A stretch of DNA of 64,000 bases from Zingiber officinale (Eukaryota > Streptophyta > Magnoliopsida > Zingiberales > Zingiberaceae). Numbering within the stretch: the first letter of the stretch is position 1; every line of letters begins with the position of its first letter. A model generated the notes under the pieces. The model had not been told where the DNA came from. It saw only the letters and a program-made list of their open reading frames with translations, and made no database searches. The stretch spans positions 26,435,891 to 26,499,890 of the forward strand of contig NC_055990.1 of the NCBI RefSeq assembly GCF_018446385.1, in the 5' to 3' direction. Positions 37,332 to 49,801 of this stretch are shown here, piece by piece. The position numbers and the translations under genes were made by a program.

Positions 37332-38763
37332 TGTTAGGACCAAAAGTAGCTAGAGGGGGGGGGGGGGGGGGGGGGGAATAGCTTGTCGCGTGCTCGTTGC
37401 TCGGTGTTGCTTATTTCTTCAAGAATGCGCAGCGGAAAATACATAAACACACACAAACACGCTAACACTAGGAGTTTACTTGGTATCCATCTCCAACGGA
37501 GATGACTAATCCAAGGATCCACACCACGCACGCACCCTCCATTATGAAAACACTCCTTTTCGGTAACTACCGAGGGCGGAGAAGCCCTACAAGACTCTCA
37601 GTACAAGAAGAAGTAAGGGTAGTAAAGAATAAGCAAAAGCTTACAAGAAATGCAGTAAAAACCCTAGCTTCTTCTTCTTCTCGTTGCAACTCGCCTCTTG
37701 ACTTGGATGAGCCTCCAAGAACCTTCAAGAACTGGCGGTGAGGAGCTTAGAGAGTGCTGGGGAGGAGCTGTGTTGAATCTGGAAGGAATCGCACGCCAAC
37801 AGCTATAAACGACGCCAACGGTCGAATCCCAATCGATTGGATTGCTCCCAATCGATCGGGGAGGCTTTGGATCGATCCACGGATCGATCCGAGCTTCTGA
37901 TCGAAACCCGGATCGATCCACGCTTATCGCGCGAAGCAGCAGCGTCCCAATCGATCCACTGATCGATTGGGACCTCTGGATCGATCCACGGATCGATCCA
38001 GAGGGGTTCTGTTCGCGGGGACTCACCGGATCGATCGGCGGATCGATCCAAATCTTCTGGATCGATCCACTGATCGATCCAGATCTGCTGGATCGATCCA
38101 CGGATCGATCCAAACCTGCTGGATCAATCCACGGATCAATCCAAACCTGCTGGATCAATCCACGGATCAATTCAAACCTTGGTTTTTGCCCAAAACCAAG
38201 TCCAAAGCCCCCTAAACCAACATCTAGTCAACCATGACTTGTTGGTACATAAGACCTAGCATCCGGTCACCCTTGACCAACTAGGACTCTCTCACCAAGT
38301 GTCTGGTCAATCCCTTTGACCCACTTGGACTTTTCTCTTCTTGCCAAGTATCCGGTCAGTCCCTCTGACCTACTTGGACTTTCACCAGATGTCTGATCAA
38401 CCTTGACCCATCTGGATTTCTCTTGCCTGGCTTCACTCACCAGGACTTTTCCAATTGCCTAGCTTCACTCACTAGGTCTTTCACCTGGCTTCACTCACCA
38501 GGATTTTCCTCCTGCCTAGCTTCACTCACTAGGACTTCCCAATTGCCTAGCTTCACTCACTAGGTCTTTCACCTGGCTTCACTCACCAGGATTTTCCTCC
38601 TGCCTAGCTTCACTCACTAGGACTTCCCAGTCAAGTATCCGGTCATCCTTGACCTACTTGACTCTTCTTCAATCAACCTTGCATTGTCAAACATCGAAAC
38701 CCAAACCAAGACTCAAGCTTGGTCAACCAGGTCAACCTTGACCTGAGGGATGTTGCACCAACA
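37332..38763 (-). repeat. 3' LTR of gag-only element copy 2
   Basis: 1432-bp LTR with a 22-base G run at 37355-37376, palindrome cluster 37830-38170, and hairpin array about 38250-38670. Confidence 0.9.
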
Positions 38764-41148
38764 ATCTCCCCCTTTTTGATGTTTGACAATACCAACACTA
38801 TCACTTACAATACCACATGTAAGTTAAGCTAATCCCATAGCCTAAACCTTCTTCATGCCACTAGGTAATGAATACATAAGTTAAGCCCTTCATTCTCCCC
38901 CTAAGAGGGCAAACTCCCTCTAGGTAATGAAAGCCTAACTTACTCCCTTTCATTCTCCCCCTATTGGCACACATCAAACCATCTTTGAGCACACATCAAC
39001 CCGTGCCTCAATTTTGGGCACTCTTCAACAAATGCCCCATTGTTGAAAACTCTCCCCCTGAAGAGTTGCTCATCGTTGTTCACAACTTCACTCGTTGTGA
39101 CCAACACGATAATGAAGGCCCCATACCCTTCATTAACCTTAACCCTACATTCTCCCCCAATGTAGGCAAATGCCCATCCTTGAGCATTATCCACTTGAAG
39201 CCACTTGAACAATGAGGATATCCACTCCCCATTAAAGTTCAAACGCTCAACCTTGAGCATATTCTTAACGGAAGGTTGACTAACTTCCAAGGTTCATGAA
39301 AAATAATTTTCATGCCTTTAAAGAGTCCCTCCCCCTACAGACATGGTGGTAACTTCTGTCATTGCACCAACAATGACTTGGAATCCCTAAACCTTTAGGA
39401 AACCCAAATTTAGAAGTTTTGAGGTTCAAATGTTCAAAATTTGAAACAAACCTCAACCTAAACTTCAATGAAGTCTTCCTTAACCATTCCATCCTTGTTT
39501 TCAACACGAAAATACCCTTTTTATGTATACAAATGTATTTTAAGGGTTTGGAATGGTTACATAGACTAACCATGGTTCAAAGATGCTGAAGTCAGGCCTT
39601 CCCAGCCAAAATCAGCAACTTGGATCGATTGGAGTTGGGATCCAATCGATTGAACCAACTGAATCGATCCACTGATCGATTCAGTATGTGTGGATCGATC
39701 CACTGATCGATCCAGCGAGCTTCTGCTCGTGCCTTCTGAATCGATCCATGGATCGATTCAGGCACTCCAATCGATCCATGGATCGATCGGAGTTCTGATA
39801 GTTGCTGAAATTCCATTTCAGTCAACTTCAGAAACCCCTAGAAAATTCTACAAAAATTCAGAAATCATGAAATTTCGTGTAGACATTATTTAGGGCATAC
39901 TTAATCATGGAAAAATAGCTTTCTATGAAAATACTTTATATTTTCAAAGATTGACACAATCTTGAAAACTTGCAAAAACTTTAGCGTTTTCTTCAAGTTT
40001 GTGTCTAACTATTCAATGGTGATTACTATCAAAAGATAGCCTTCACCAAAGTTTTCCAAAAACATTTTAAAAACATTTTCAAAACCAATATCCCATCATG
40101 TTCCTTGGGCATAATGCACATGACTTGTACATTAGCTTTCCCAATGATGGGAAAACACATAACTATGTGTTTTGATGAACTTAAAACTCAAAAGAATGCA
40201 CTAAATCAACATCTTGAGTTTTGTTCATCATCCTAACATCTCACTTGTATCTAATGTGCACTGAAACACATACAAGTCATCTTATAGGTCTTTTTGAGAT
40301 GTAAGATTTTGGTTTTGCCCTATTCTAGGGATCATGCATATCTATCTAGGCATTTTGAGAGGTAGACATCCACAAAGGATGTTACTTGTTAAACAAATGT
40401 CACTTGTTTATTCCACTTGTTGTAAACAAATGCCACTTGTTTAACTAATGCCATATGTCCTTAATTTTTAAGGAAATAAACATAATGCATGATAATGTTA
40501 TGGCATACATCAAAATAAAATAGCTTTCAAAAGAAAGATTCCTATAACTACATGATGTATGTATGGCATGACATGGTATTTTTGTATTTTTAGGATAAGT
40601 CATGAATGCAAAATACAAATAAGATAAAATATGATGTCATGGCATATTATGAGCAAACAATCATAGCAAGATTTAGCATAAATAAAATATACCTAGATTA
40701 CCTATCTAAGTATCGTTAATCTTAGCTAATCCTAAAACTTAAACCCTAGATTGCCCAAAGTGCTTCAAGAGAGTGCCAAAACCTAAATGGGCATTTCTAA
40801 TTCTCTTGATTAATTTATGCCAATTGAAATTAAGCTTATCCTCAAATGTTGGCATATTCCATTTTTCCTCAAGAGTAATCACATAAATCAAGGCCCGGAG
40901 TGCCTTAAAATTTCTAAGAGAATACCAAAATCCCAACTTGGTATTTCTCTAGGTTTTCCCAATTTATGCCTTTTTAAGATAAAATCAATTTTCCACCATT
41001 AGGCACATTTTACTCTTTCAAGGAGTAAATAATAATTCCATTTCATTTTCAAAGGTTAACAAAAACCTTGAAAATGCTCCTTGAGTGTCAATTTCCTCAA
41101 AGTTGGGTTAACTACCCTTCTAATCGAAGTTGACACTCTCTAACCCAT

Positions 41149-42944
41149 CTATGGGGTAGAGAAGATGCTCCTAGGAACCCAACACCTATTGGTGCTCCTT
41201 GGATGCTCTAGGTACTCACTAGGGATAACTTCCCTAGATACCTTCCTAGTGACCTTGTTGAGCTTCTTAGAAGCCTTGGTCACATTTTCTAGGTCAACTC
41301 TAGGGATAGCCTCTCTTGTGACCTTGTTAGTGACTTTCTTAGACTTCTTAGAAGTCTTAGTCACTTTGGTTGCAAAGATACTTCTAGGGATATCTTCCCT
41401 TGTATCTTGGACTTGACCTCTAGACTTAGGGTTTGTTCCATAGCTATATGGAACCCTATGATAACTAGGCACATCCTTTTTAGCTTTGGGTTTGTATCCC
41501 AAACCTCTATGACCATTGGATGACCTTTGTGCTCCTAGACCTAGGCTATGCTCATTTTGGCCTAATAGGATATTTTCCATCCTTCTTAGGGTCTTTTCCA
41601 TTTTATCAAGTCTTGACCTCAAGACTTGATTTTCCATCACTAAGTCCTTAGTTTTTGGTTTTCCATTAAGTTCATGAGCATTTTTGTTTCTAGGCTTGTA
41701 GCTACAATCCTTAGAGTTCTTGCCTAGACTTTTACCTACATTCCTAGCCTTAGGTGTAGTAGTTTTGGCATGTAGAGCCACATGCTTTTCCTTAAAGCCC
41801 TCATGCTTCCTATTCTTATGGTAAATCGCATTAAAATGATAAAAATTAGAACTATCATGCTTTTTACCATAATGTAAAGGAGTAGGCTCAATAAATGTTA
41901 CCTTCTTCTTTACCTTGGAGGCTCCCCCTTGACTAATGCCTCCTTGAGCCTTGACCATCTTCTTCCCCTTGAGGCATTGACTCCGGTAATGCCCCTTTTG
42001 ATTGCAAGAGAAGCATATGATATGCTCCTTGCTCTTCTTTGTTCCGGGAATGGTCTCCTCGGGCTTCTCCTTGCCCTTTTGCGCCACTTGACCCTTCTTC
42101 TTGGCTAAATTGGGACACTTGCTCTTGTAGTGCCCACTTTCCCTACACTCAAAACATATTATATGATTTTTATTTTTAATTGAAACATTTATACCTTCTT
42201 GTGTAGGGATGACACTTGCTCCTCCATTTGCTATTTCTTGAATTTCGGAGGTGGCACCATCTTCTTCTTCTTCACTTGACCCGGATGTAGAAGCTTCTCC
42301 TTCTTTTTGATCCGGCGTCACCAAAGATTGCTCCCCCTCAATCCTAGAGGTGGAGGCTTCATCATCTTGAACATGAAACAAGGAGTATGCTCCTCCTTGT
42401 TCCCTTCATTGCATTCCCTTGAGGATGAAGCTTCTTGGATTTCCTCTTCTTCGGAGGTTGAGCATCTCTCAACCTCGGAGTCCTCCTCTTGGTCTTGCTC
42501 CAAAGAGTCACCCTCTCTGGATTCTTCATGATCTTGTACAGTGGAGGGGATCTCTTCATGAAGCTTGGCCAATTTGCTCCATAGCTCCTTTGCATCTTCA
42601 AACTCTCCAATTTTGCAAAGGATGGTGCTTGGCAATAAATTGACCAAAAGTTTGGTCACTTTGTCATTGGCCTCGCACCTTTGGACTTGCTCCGGGCTCC
42701 ATTTGCTTTTCTTTAGAACTTTGCCCTTTGAATTTCTTGGAGCCTTGAAACCTTCCATTAGAGCAAACCATTGTTCTATCTCCATCATAAGAAAATTTTC
42801 GATTCTTGATTTCCAAGAATCGAAACTCGTAGAAGTGTATGGTGGAGCCACCCTTGTGTCAAATCCAAGCCCATCTTGGAATTGCATCTTGAAGTTGAGC
42901 TTGATAAAGTCTTGAACTTGAAGAATTTGCTCCAACTTCTTCAC
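41149..42944 (-). pseudogene. Gag remnant of LTR element copy 2
   Basis: Same layout as copy 1: UBN2-like N-terminal region, acidic Ser/Glu-rich segment, two CCHC knuckles (CFECRESGHYKSKC and CFSCNQKGHYRSQC), and a basic Lys/Thr repeat tail. Broken in about one place. No pol follows in the remaining 2.4 kb to the LTR. Confidence 0.85.
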
Positions 42945-43019
42945 CCTCTAGCTTTTCTTGATATGCTTGACCCTTCCGGCGATGATTCCGGTGAAGAGCG
43001 ACCTTGCTCTGATACCACT

Positions 43020-44456
43020 TGTTAGGACCAAAAGTAGCTAGAGGGGGGGGTGAATAGCTCGTCGCATGCTCGTTGCTCGGTGTTGCTTATTTCTTCAAGA
43101 ATGCGCAGCGGAAAATACATAAACACACACAAACACGCTAACACTAGGAGTTTACTTGGTATCCATCTCCAACGGAGATGACTAATCCAAGGATCCACAC
43201 CACGCACGCACCCTCCACTATGAAAACACTCCTTTTCGGTAACTACCGAGAGCGGAGAAGCCCTACAAGACTCTCAGTACAAGAAGAAGTAAGGGTAGTA
43301 AAGAATAAGCAAAAGCTTACAAGAAATGCAGTAAAAACCCTAGCTTCTTCTTCTTCTCGTTGCAACTCGCCTCTTGACTTGGATGAGCCTCCAAGAACCT
43401 TCAAGAACTGGCGGTGAGGAGCTTAGAGAGTGCTGGGGAGGAGCTGTGTTGAATCTGGAATGAATTGGTGAAGTTCTGCCGAAGGAATCGCACGCCAACA
43501 GCTATAAACGACGCCAACGGTCGAATCCCAATCGATTGGATTGCTCCCAATCGATCGGGGAGGCTTTGGATCGATCCACGGATCGATCCAGAGCGTCTCT
43601 GGGATCGATCCATGGATCGATCCAGCGCTTATCGCGCGAAGCAGCAGCGTCCCAATCGATCCACTGATCGATTGGGACCTCTGGATCGATCCAGAGGGGT
43701 TCTGTTCGCGGGGACTCACCGGATCGATCGGCGGATCGATCCAAATCTTCTGGATCGATCCACTGATCGATCCAGATCTGCTGGATCGATCCACGGATCG
43801 ATCCAAACCTGCTGGATCAATCCACGGATCAATCCAAACCTGCTGGATCAATCCACGGATCAATTCAAACCTTGGTTTTTGCCCAAAACCAAGTCCAAAG
43901 CCCCCTAAACCAACATCTAGTCAACCATGACTTGTTGGTACATAAGACCTAGCATCCGGTCACCCTTGACCAACTAGGACTCTCTCACCAAGTGTCTGGT
44001 CAATCCCTTTGACCCACTTGGACTTTTCTCTTCTTGCCAAGTATCCGGTCAGTCCCTCTGACCTACTTGGACTTTCACCAGATGTCTGATCAACCTTGAC
44101 CCATCTGGATTTCTCTTGCCTGGCTTCACTCACTAGGACTTTTCCAATTGCCTAGCTTCACTCACTAGGTCTTTCACCTGGCTTCACTCACCAGGATTTT
44201 CCTCCTGCCTAGCTTCACTCACTAGGACTTCCCAATTGCCTAGCTTCACTCACTAGGTCTTTCACCTGGCTTCACTCACCAGGATTTTCCTCCTGCCTAG
44301 CTTCACTCACTAGGACTTCCCAGTCAAGTATCCGGTCATCCTTGACCTACTTGACTCTTCTTCAATCAACCTTGCATTGTCAAACATCGAAACCCAAACC
44401 AAGACTCAAGCTTGGTCAACCAGGTCAACCTTGACCTGAGGGATGTTGCACCAACA
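43020..44456 (-). repeat. 5' LTR of gag-only element copy 2
   Basis: 1437-bp LTR, nearly identical to 37332-38763 apart from a G run of 8 and insertions or losses of palindrome units near 43580-43740. Confidence 0.9.
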
Positions 44457-44461
44457 TTCAT

Positions 44462-44839
44462 GCCCAAAAAAGGCAAGTGAAGCTGCTAAGCAACGAGTTG
44501 TCTCAGCTGAAAATCTTGAGTATTACGTTTGCTGTTAGCGCCATCAACTCCATCTGCATCTTCAATGCAATTCACTCGAACTACGGTATCTAACATCAAC
44601 ACTCCTCCGAACTCCAAAGAAGTGTTGACGATAAGCACAAAAATGTGAAAATGCCCTATTAACAGGATCCTACATGACGGCTTCACGTCGATGGAAGGAG
44701 ATTCATTAGGAGCATAAGTGCTATGTATGGCGGGGCGAACATAGATGATGCATTTCTTGGTATTCAAACCCTGCCCACCATATGTGTGCCAAGGCTTGGG
44801 CAAAGCACAAGATTTGCATAAGAGTTGAGATGCACTATT
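44462..44839 (-). other. Unrecognised sequence with a 105-aa open frame
   Basis: An open frame at 44486-44803 (minus) starts MPKPWHTYGGQGLNTKK. I do not recognise the protein. It follows directly on the LTR element's target site, has no visible partner exons, and could be chance or the remains of an older repeat. Confidence 0.25.
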
Positions 44840-45412
44840 TAGGGTTGTAAATGATCTAAACGTTCGCGAATAAGTTTAGTGTTCAGTTTGGTAAGAACTT
44901 GTTTATGTTCGTTCAATATACACAAGATCAATTGAATAAATAAGTTTGAACATCTCGTTAAACTAAACAAACAAACTTGAACACATATGTGTTCAGCTTG
45001 TTAATATTCGTGAATAACGTTCGTGAATAATGTTCACAAACTATGTTTATTAATAAAACTCTTATCAATATGTTAAATAAATAAATAAAATAAATAAATA
45101 GTTTGAATTATCAAGCTCAATAGTCAATCAAATAATAAAAGTTTTAAACGATCAAACAAACTTAAATTGAGAGTTTGATAATATTTAAACTAATTAAGCT
45201 TGAACCAAACTTGAACCAAGTTTAAGCTAACCTTGAATTGAGAACTCGATAACGTTTAAATTAACTAAGCTCAAGCTTATAAAAATAAACCAAAACAAGT
45301 TTGAACAATCATTTCAAAAGCTTAGTTTATTTTAAATTCGACTCGACTTAACTTGATTAGTTTATCAAACAAGCTTGAATACCTCTAAGCTCGGCTTGTT
45401 TACTGCCCACTA
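44840..45412. mobile_element. Probable MITE related to the 16256-16754 type
   Basis: Left end TAGGGTTGTAAATGATC and complement of the right end TAGTGGGCAGTAAACAAGC are similar inverted ends. The inside is rich in GAACTTG/CAAGCTT-type words that fold back. No convincing flanking duplication was found, so the boundaries are approximate. Confidence 0.55.
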
Positions 45413-45589
45413 ATATTATAAACTATGAGGGAAAATATAGTCATTCAAAACAAGAAATAAATAAAATGTGGGGGCAAAATGAAATTTTCATATGTAATTT
45501 TCTTCAAAATCAACCTCTATCAAAAGGACGGTTTGGGAATAAGGCATCGAAATATTTTGAAATAATATATTGACATTTAAAAATAAGAA

Positions 45590-46419
45590 TTAGTGTAAAT
45601 AAATATATATAAAACCTTTATTATACCCAAAAACACGAATAGATGTCATGATTCCAAGGAACATATTTTTTCAGCCAAAAATAATAGACTGACAATTTTC
45701 AAATGATATTGAAATTCAAACGATATTTCTACAATTTATGGGTGGAAATGAAATTCTCCGTGGAGATTTACACATAGCACGTGTGACGAGCTCACCGATT
45801 TGGGAGATGCGTCTTAAATTTAAACGAGCCCTTTTCCCGCTCAAATCATCCCAAAAATTCCACATTCCTGTCGACATGGCGCAGCGTTAAGGTGTAGCAG
45901 AGCCAAAGAAAGTATTACGCTTCGATCCTCTATTAGAACATGTGTTGATACTGAATTTAATAACAAAACTTAGGTTGAAGGTTCGTGGGCCAAAGTATCA
46001 TGGATGAAAAAGGTCCATGAGTTCACAAAAAGTGTTGAGCATCCAGATGATGCAGAGAAGAGTGATTAGCGGTTTGTGGATGAGGTAATAGATATTTGTG
46101 GATTTGCTATACGAGCCTTATCAAGCTTTGCAAATGACGGAGAAGACTGTGACATTGTTGTTCTTTTCCTCGAAACTCTTCCTGGAGAACCAAATTATGT
46201 ATGTCCTTTTAAAAAGAAATAAAAAATCATGCATACACTTTGCGGTTTGCTTAATCCCATTGTCCTGTTTAGTTCTCGTCATTAATTTTTAAAATTCAAT
46301 AGGAGGTGCGCAAGCCTATTGTCTTATCTCTTCCACCCTCAGACATGGCACCTGAGGCTATCATCACATCAACCCTTAATGTTAGTGTACAGTCAATATT
46401 CAAGATAAAGAGATATTTG
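45590..46419 (+). pseudogene. CAP-G pseudogene, 5' part (promoter, exon 2-3 remnants)
   Basis: A broken copy of the condensin gene at 60833. 45600-45860 matches the CAP-G promoter (shared GATTTGGGAGATGCGTCTTA and TTTTCCCGCTCAAATC). Most of exon 1 is gone. 46040-46200 resembles exon 2 (GCAAATGACGGAGAAGAC, CTTCCTGGAGAA), and 46303-46388 resembles exon 3. At about 46388 the sequence jumps from exon 3 directly into intron 5 of the parent (parent 62683). Frames are not open. The rest continues at 56118-56940, after the Gypsy element. Confidence 0.85.
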
Positions 46420-46424
46420 ATTAG

Positions 46425-48803
46425 TGAGCCTATCAGAAATTTGAGAAGACGGAACCATAGTTTGTAGAATCACGATCCTACGCAGAATCGATTTAGGGTC
46501 AGAATTAGATCGGTCAGGATCGGATCGTAGAATCGTACGATCCTATCAAAAAACCTTAAAATCTTATCATACATGATTAATAATTAGAAAAAATACATAA
46601 GAAACTCATTTACATATAAATAAATAACTAATTTTGTATATATATGCAATCATTTACACTCAATACCTCAAATTACATTGTACATATACAAATTTAAATT
46701 AACTTGTAATTCAACTATCATTTTCGCATAATAATAATATTTATATTTTCATATCATAAAATGAAAGAATATAAAATTTCTATTAACACAATAATAATAA
46801 CACATTAATGTTAAAAATATTTCCTTGGTTTATAAGATAATTCAATTTAAAGGCTAACAAAACACCTAACGTATATAACATAAACTATTAAAACGCCTTG
46901 AAATAATCTTCTAAAGAATGGTTGATGCCACACAATACTAGACAATAGGCATCCAAAAACTCATTATCTTGGAGAAAAGAAATGACAAAATATTATTGAT
47001 AAAAAACTAACTCAAAAATAATTAAACATATGTTTGAATAATTTAAAACCCTAATAAGATGAAAAGCATATAATAAAAAAAAGATAAAATCTTTTAGACA
47101 TCCGAAAAGGATTTAAATGATATTTGTTGGATTTGAAATAGGGTGGTTAAGGATAAACTTTGAAATTTATTAAAGATCTCTGAAAGAGCTTTGATTTGAT
47201 ATATTATAGGCCTCGTGGTTCAATCCGAGTCAAAAGTTATGACTTCTCAAAGCTTCCACCGATCCTGCTCCGATCCTACCGATTCTGTTCCGATCCTACC
47301 GATCCTACTGCGATCCTACTGCAAAAATGATTCTACACGATCTTGGATCGATTTTGGGTTTCCGGATCGTAGGATCGTACGATCCTATGATCCAGATCAT
47401 GATTTTGCAAACTATGGACAGAACTGTCGGTGTGATGTAGCTGGAATGCTGACTAAGTCGCCATACTCCATAGGTGGAGGGTATGATGAGCTGTCTTCTA
47501 TGTTGACTAAGTCGTTATAAGGCCTCTGGTCAACAATACCTGCAAACAGCGATCGGGTTGCCCTGGTTGCTGGGAACCCGATGCTTGCGGCGAGTCCCAC
47601 GAATATATAAGGAACATGTTAATAGTAGAATTATGAAATAAATAAACAATGAGTACAGTAACGTACCTTGGCCCTCTGGTAGACTGATGAGCTGGTCGTA
47701 ACGCTTGATCCGTAGGAGCAGATGGAGATGATGAGCTTTCTCAGGTTAACCTCCTCTGATATAAAAATATAATGACGAATATAAATGTCATATATGAAAA
47801 GGGAAGCATTAGCTTCCCTACACCTTGGCTCGCGAGAGCGGGACTTTATATAGCATGAAGGGTCGGACTGGATAGAGAACTGAGTCAACACGAAGCCCGA
47901 GGAAATGTAGGGCTGAAGGCCACGTGGAGGTAAGGAGCTGGAACATATCAACGGCTCAAAGATTGGAACCACATTGGCTCACCTGCCGGCCGGACACCAC
48001 CTCGGCTCACAGGGCGGTCACCACATCGACTTGAAGGCCGGAGCAAATAAACAACACGGAGTCGGAACAAGCGGTACAAAGCCGAAGCGAACCAGGTGGT
48101 ATAGCGCTAAAATGGAATAGGGACAGTAGGCAAGTCTAAGAACCTAGGCTACGGCTGCCCGAAGGGTGGAGGCTATGGAGGAGGTGGAGGCGGTAGTCGC
48201 TGGAGGCCTCATTCGTTGAGGGAGAAAGCCGCTGGAGACGACATCGCTGGAGAGGCCCCTAGGTGGCTGACAGAAGCTACTGGAGGTGTACCAGAGGCGG
48301 CGGTGCATGAGCTACATGGTCCGATCGATGGAGAAGACGACGCTAGGGGTAGATGACGAAGGAGGCGAGGTGGGGGAGCAGTGCTTGGCCGCTGGATGTG
48401 ATGGCTGCTGCTAGGGAGAGAGGAAGAGAGGAGAGGGGTGGTCTGGTCACGGAGGTGGCAGACATCGACGTCGGACGGCTTCGAAGGCGGCGCTCAGGAG
48501 AGTGAGGTAGTCTTCTTCAGCGTGAGGTGACGACGCTGGAAAAATGCGAAGAAGTGAGAGAGAGAGAGAGAGAGAGACATATGAGGTTTCCGGCGAGGTG
48601 GCGACGAGAGCCTCCGGGGAGGAGACACTGAACGGGGGCAGCGACGTGCGTGCCTCATGGTTGTGGCGGCGGTAAAAAATATGAAGCCTTCCCTTCTGTC
48701 ATCCATGCCAAAGACCTAAAGGGAGGATGCACAGTAAAATGATAAAAATACCCCTCCTCTTAATTCCTTATTCCTTTTAACCCCACATAATATATCTATA
48801 TCA
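46425..48803 (-). repeat. 3' LTR of the Gypsy-type element (contains a MITE)
   Basis: Matches 54700-56117 once the MITE at 46456-47416 and one 8-bp duplication are subtracted. It contains a (GA)n run near 48555-48579. Confidence 0.85.
46456..47416. mobile_element. hAT-type MITE inside the Gypsy LTR
   Basis: 961-bp insertion with inverted ends CATAGTTTGTAGAATCA (left) and CATAGTTTGCAAAATCA (complement of the right end). Flanked by 8-bp duplications GACGGAAC / GACAGAAC with one mismatch. Subterminal GATCGTACGATCCTA-type palindromes occur at both ends. Absent from the other LTR, which proves insertion after the Gypsy element. No coding capacity. Confidence 0.9.
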
Positions 48804-48929
48804 CAAGCCTCCCCTTTAAGTCTAATCAAAGGAGGCGTAAGTCCGACTAACTAGATAATCTATCATAAAGGCTAAATCACTCCCAAGTATAGAGTCAGAT
48901 CGCTGAGTTCATTGTGAAATGTCGTGCCC

Positions 48930-49796
48930 ATATCTATGATGATGCCGATCGAGCAACGAAAGCGATGTCAAGCAAGTGACAGTAGCGATGCCAATCGAAC
49001 GGCGATAGCAATAATGAGCGAGCGATAAAAAAGAGTGTTGAATGAGTGTTGAATGAGACAAGTATAGACTAAGCGACGAACAAGGCAAGTGCTGACTGAA
49101 CAACGTGCGCCTGGCAAAGTGGTGAGAGAAACAAGTGTCGACCGAGCGACAAAAACAATGCTGAGAGGATGCCAAGCAGACGATCGAGCGAATGTCGAGC
49201 GATGCCGATCAAGCGAATATCGAGCAGGCGATCAAGCACATGCCAAGCAGGCAACCGAACGGGTACAGAGAGGATGTAGAGCAAATGACTAACCTGATGC
49301 CGAGCAGGCAGCCAGGAGAGTGTCACACAGTGTCAAGTGGGCAAAACTAAGCGGTGCCTAGATAAGGCAGAGCAAATGGTTGACCCAATGCTAAGCAAAT
49401 GTGGATCCCATGAATCGAGCGACCACGAAGTCCGTGAGATCGAAGGCAAACGAGAACGAAAATCATAAGCTGAGCGAGCACAAAGTCAGTGAACTGAACG
49501 AGAGTGTAACCTGTGAAATAGAAGGCGAATGAGGACGAAAATCGTGAGCCGAGCGAGCACAAAGTCAGTGAACTTAACGAGAGTGTAGTCCATGAAATCG
49601 AAGGCGAACGAGGACAAAAATCATGAGCTAAGCAAGCACAAGGCCAGTGAACTGAACGAGAGCGTAGCTCATGAAATCGAAGGCGAATAGAAGCGAAAGT
49701 CGTGAGCCAAGCTGGCATAGAGCTCGAGAACTGAATGGGAACGTAGCTTGTGAAATTGAAGGTGCATAGAAGCAAAAGTCGTGAGCCGAGCAGACG
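48930..49796 (+). repeat. Tandem repeats in the Gypsy interior, first block
   Basis: 48930-49320 holds loose short repeats built on GCGATGCCGATC/AGCAGGCGATC words. 49430-49796 holds about five copies of an 80-bp unit with words GTGAGCCGAGCGAGCACAAA and GAACTGAACGAGAG. The array continues at 52396 after the nested solo LTR. Confidence 0.8.
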
Positions 49797-49801
49797 TAGA
49801 G

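Larger units (their letters stand above)
37332..44456 (-). mobile_element. Non-autonomous gag-only Copia-like LTR element, copy 2
   Basis: 7.1-kb sister of the element at 6689-14007, on the minus strand, with a perfect 5-bp duplication TTCAT (37327-37331 and 44457-44461). LTRs are at 37332-38763 and 43020-44456, primer site at 43006-43017 (tRNA-Met), purine tract at 38764-38777. It carries gag (41149-42944) and no recognisable pol. LTRs are very alike apart from repeat-number differences, so it is young. Gag is broken in about one place. The two copies differ from each other more than their own LTR pairs do, so they are independent insertions of one family. Confidence 0.9.

Noticed and set aside
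37502-37741. Frame of 79 aa also found at 43178-43417
   Set aside because: Repeated because it lies in both LTRs of one element; no domain features.
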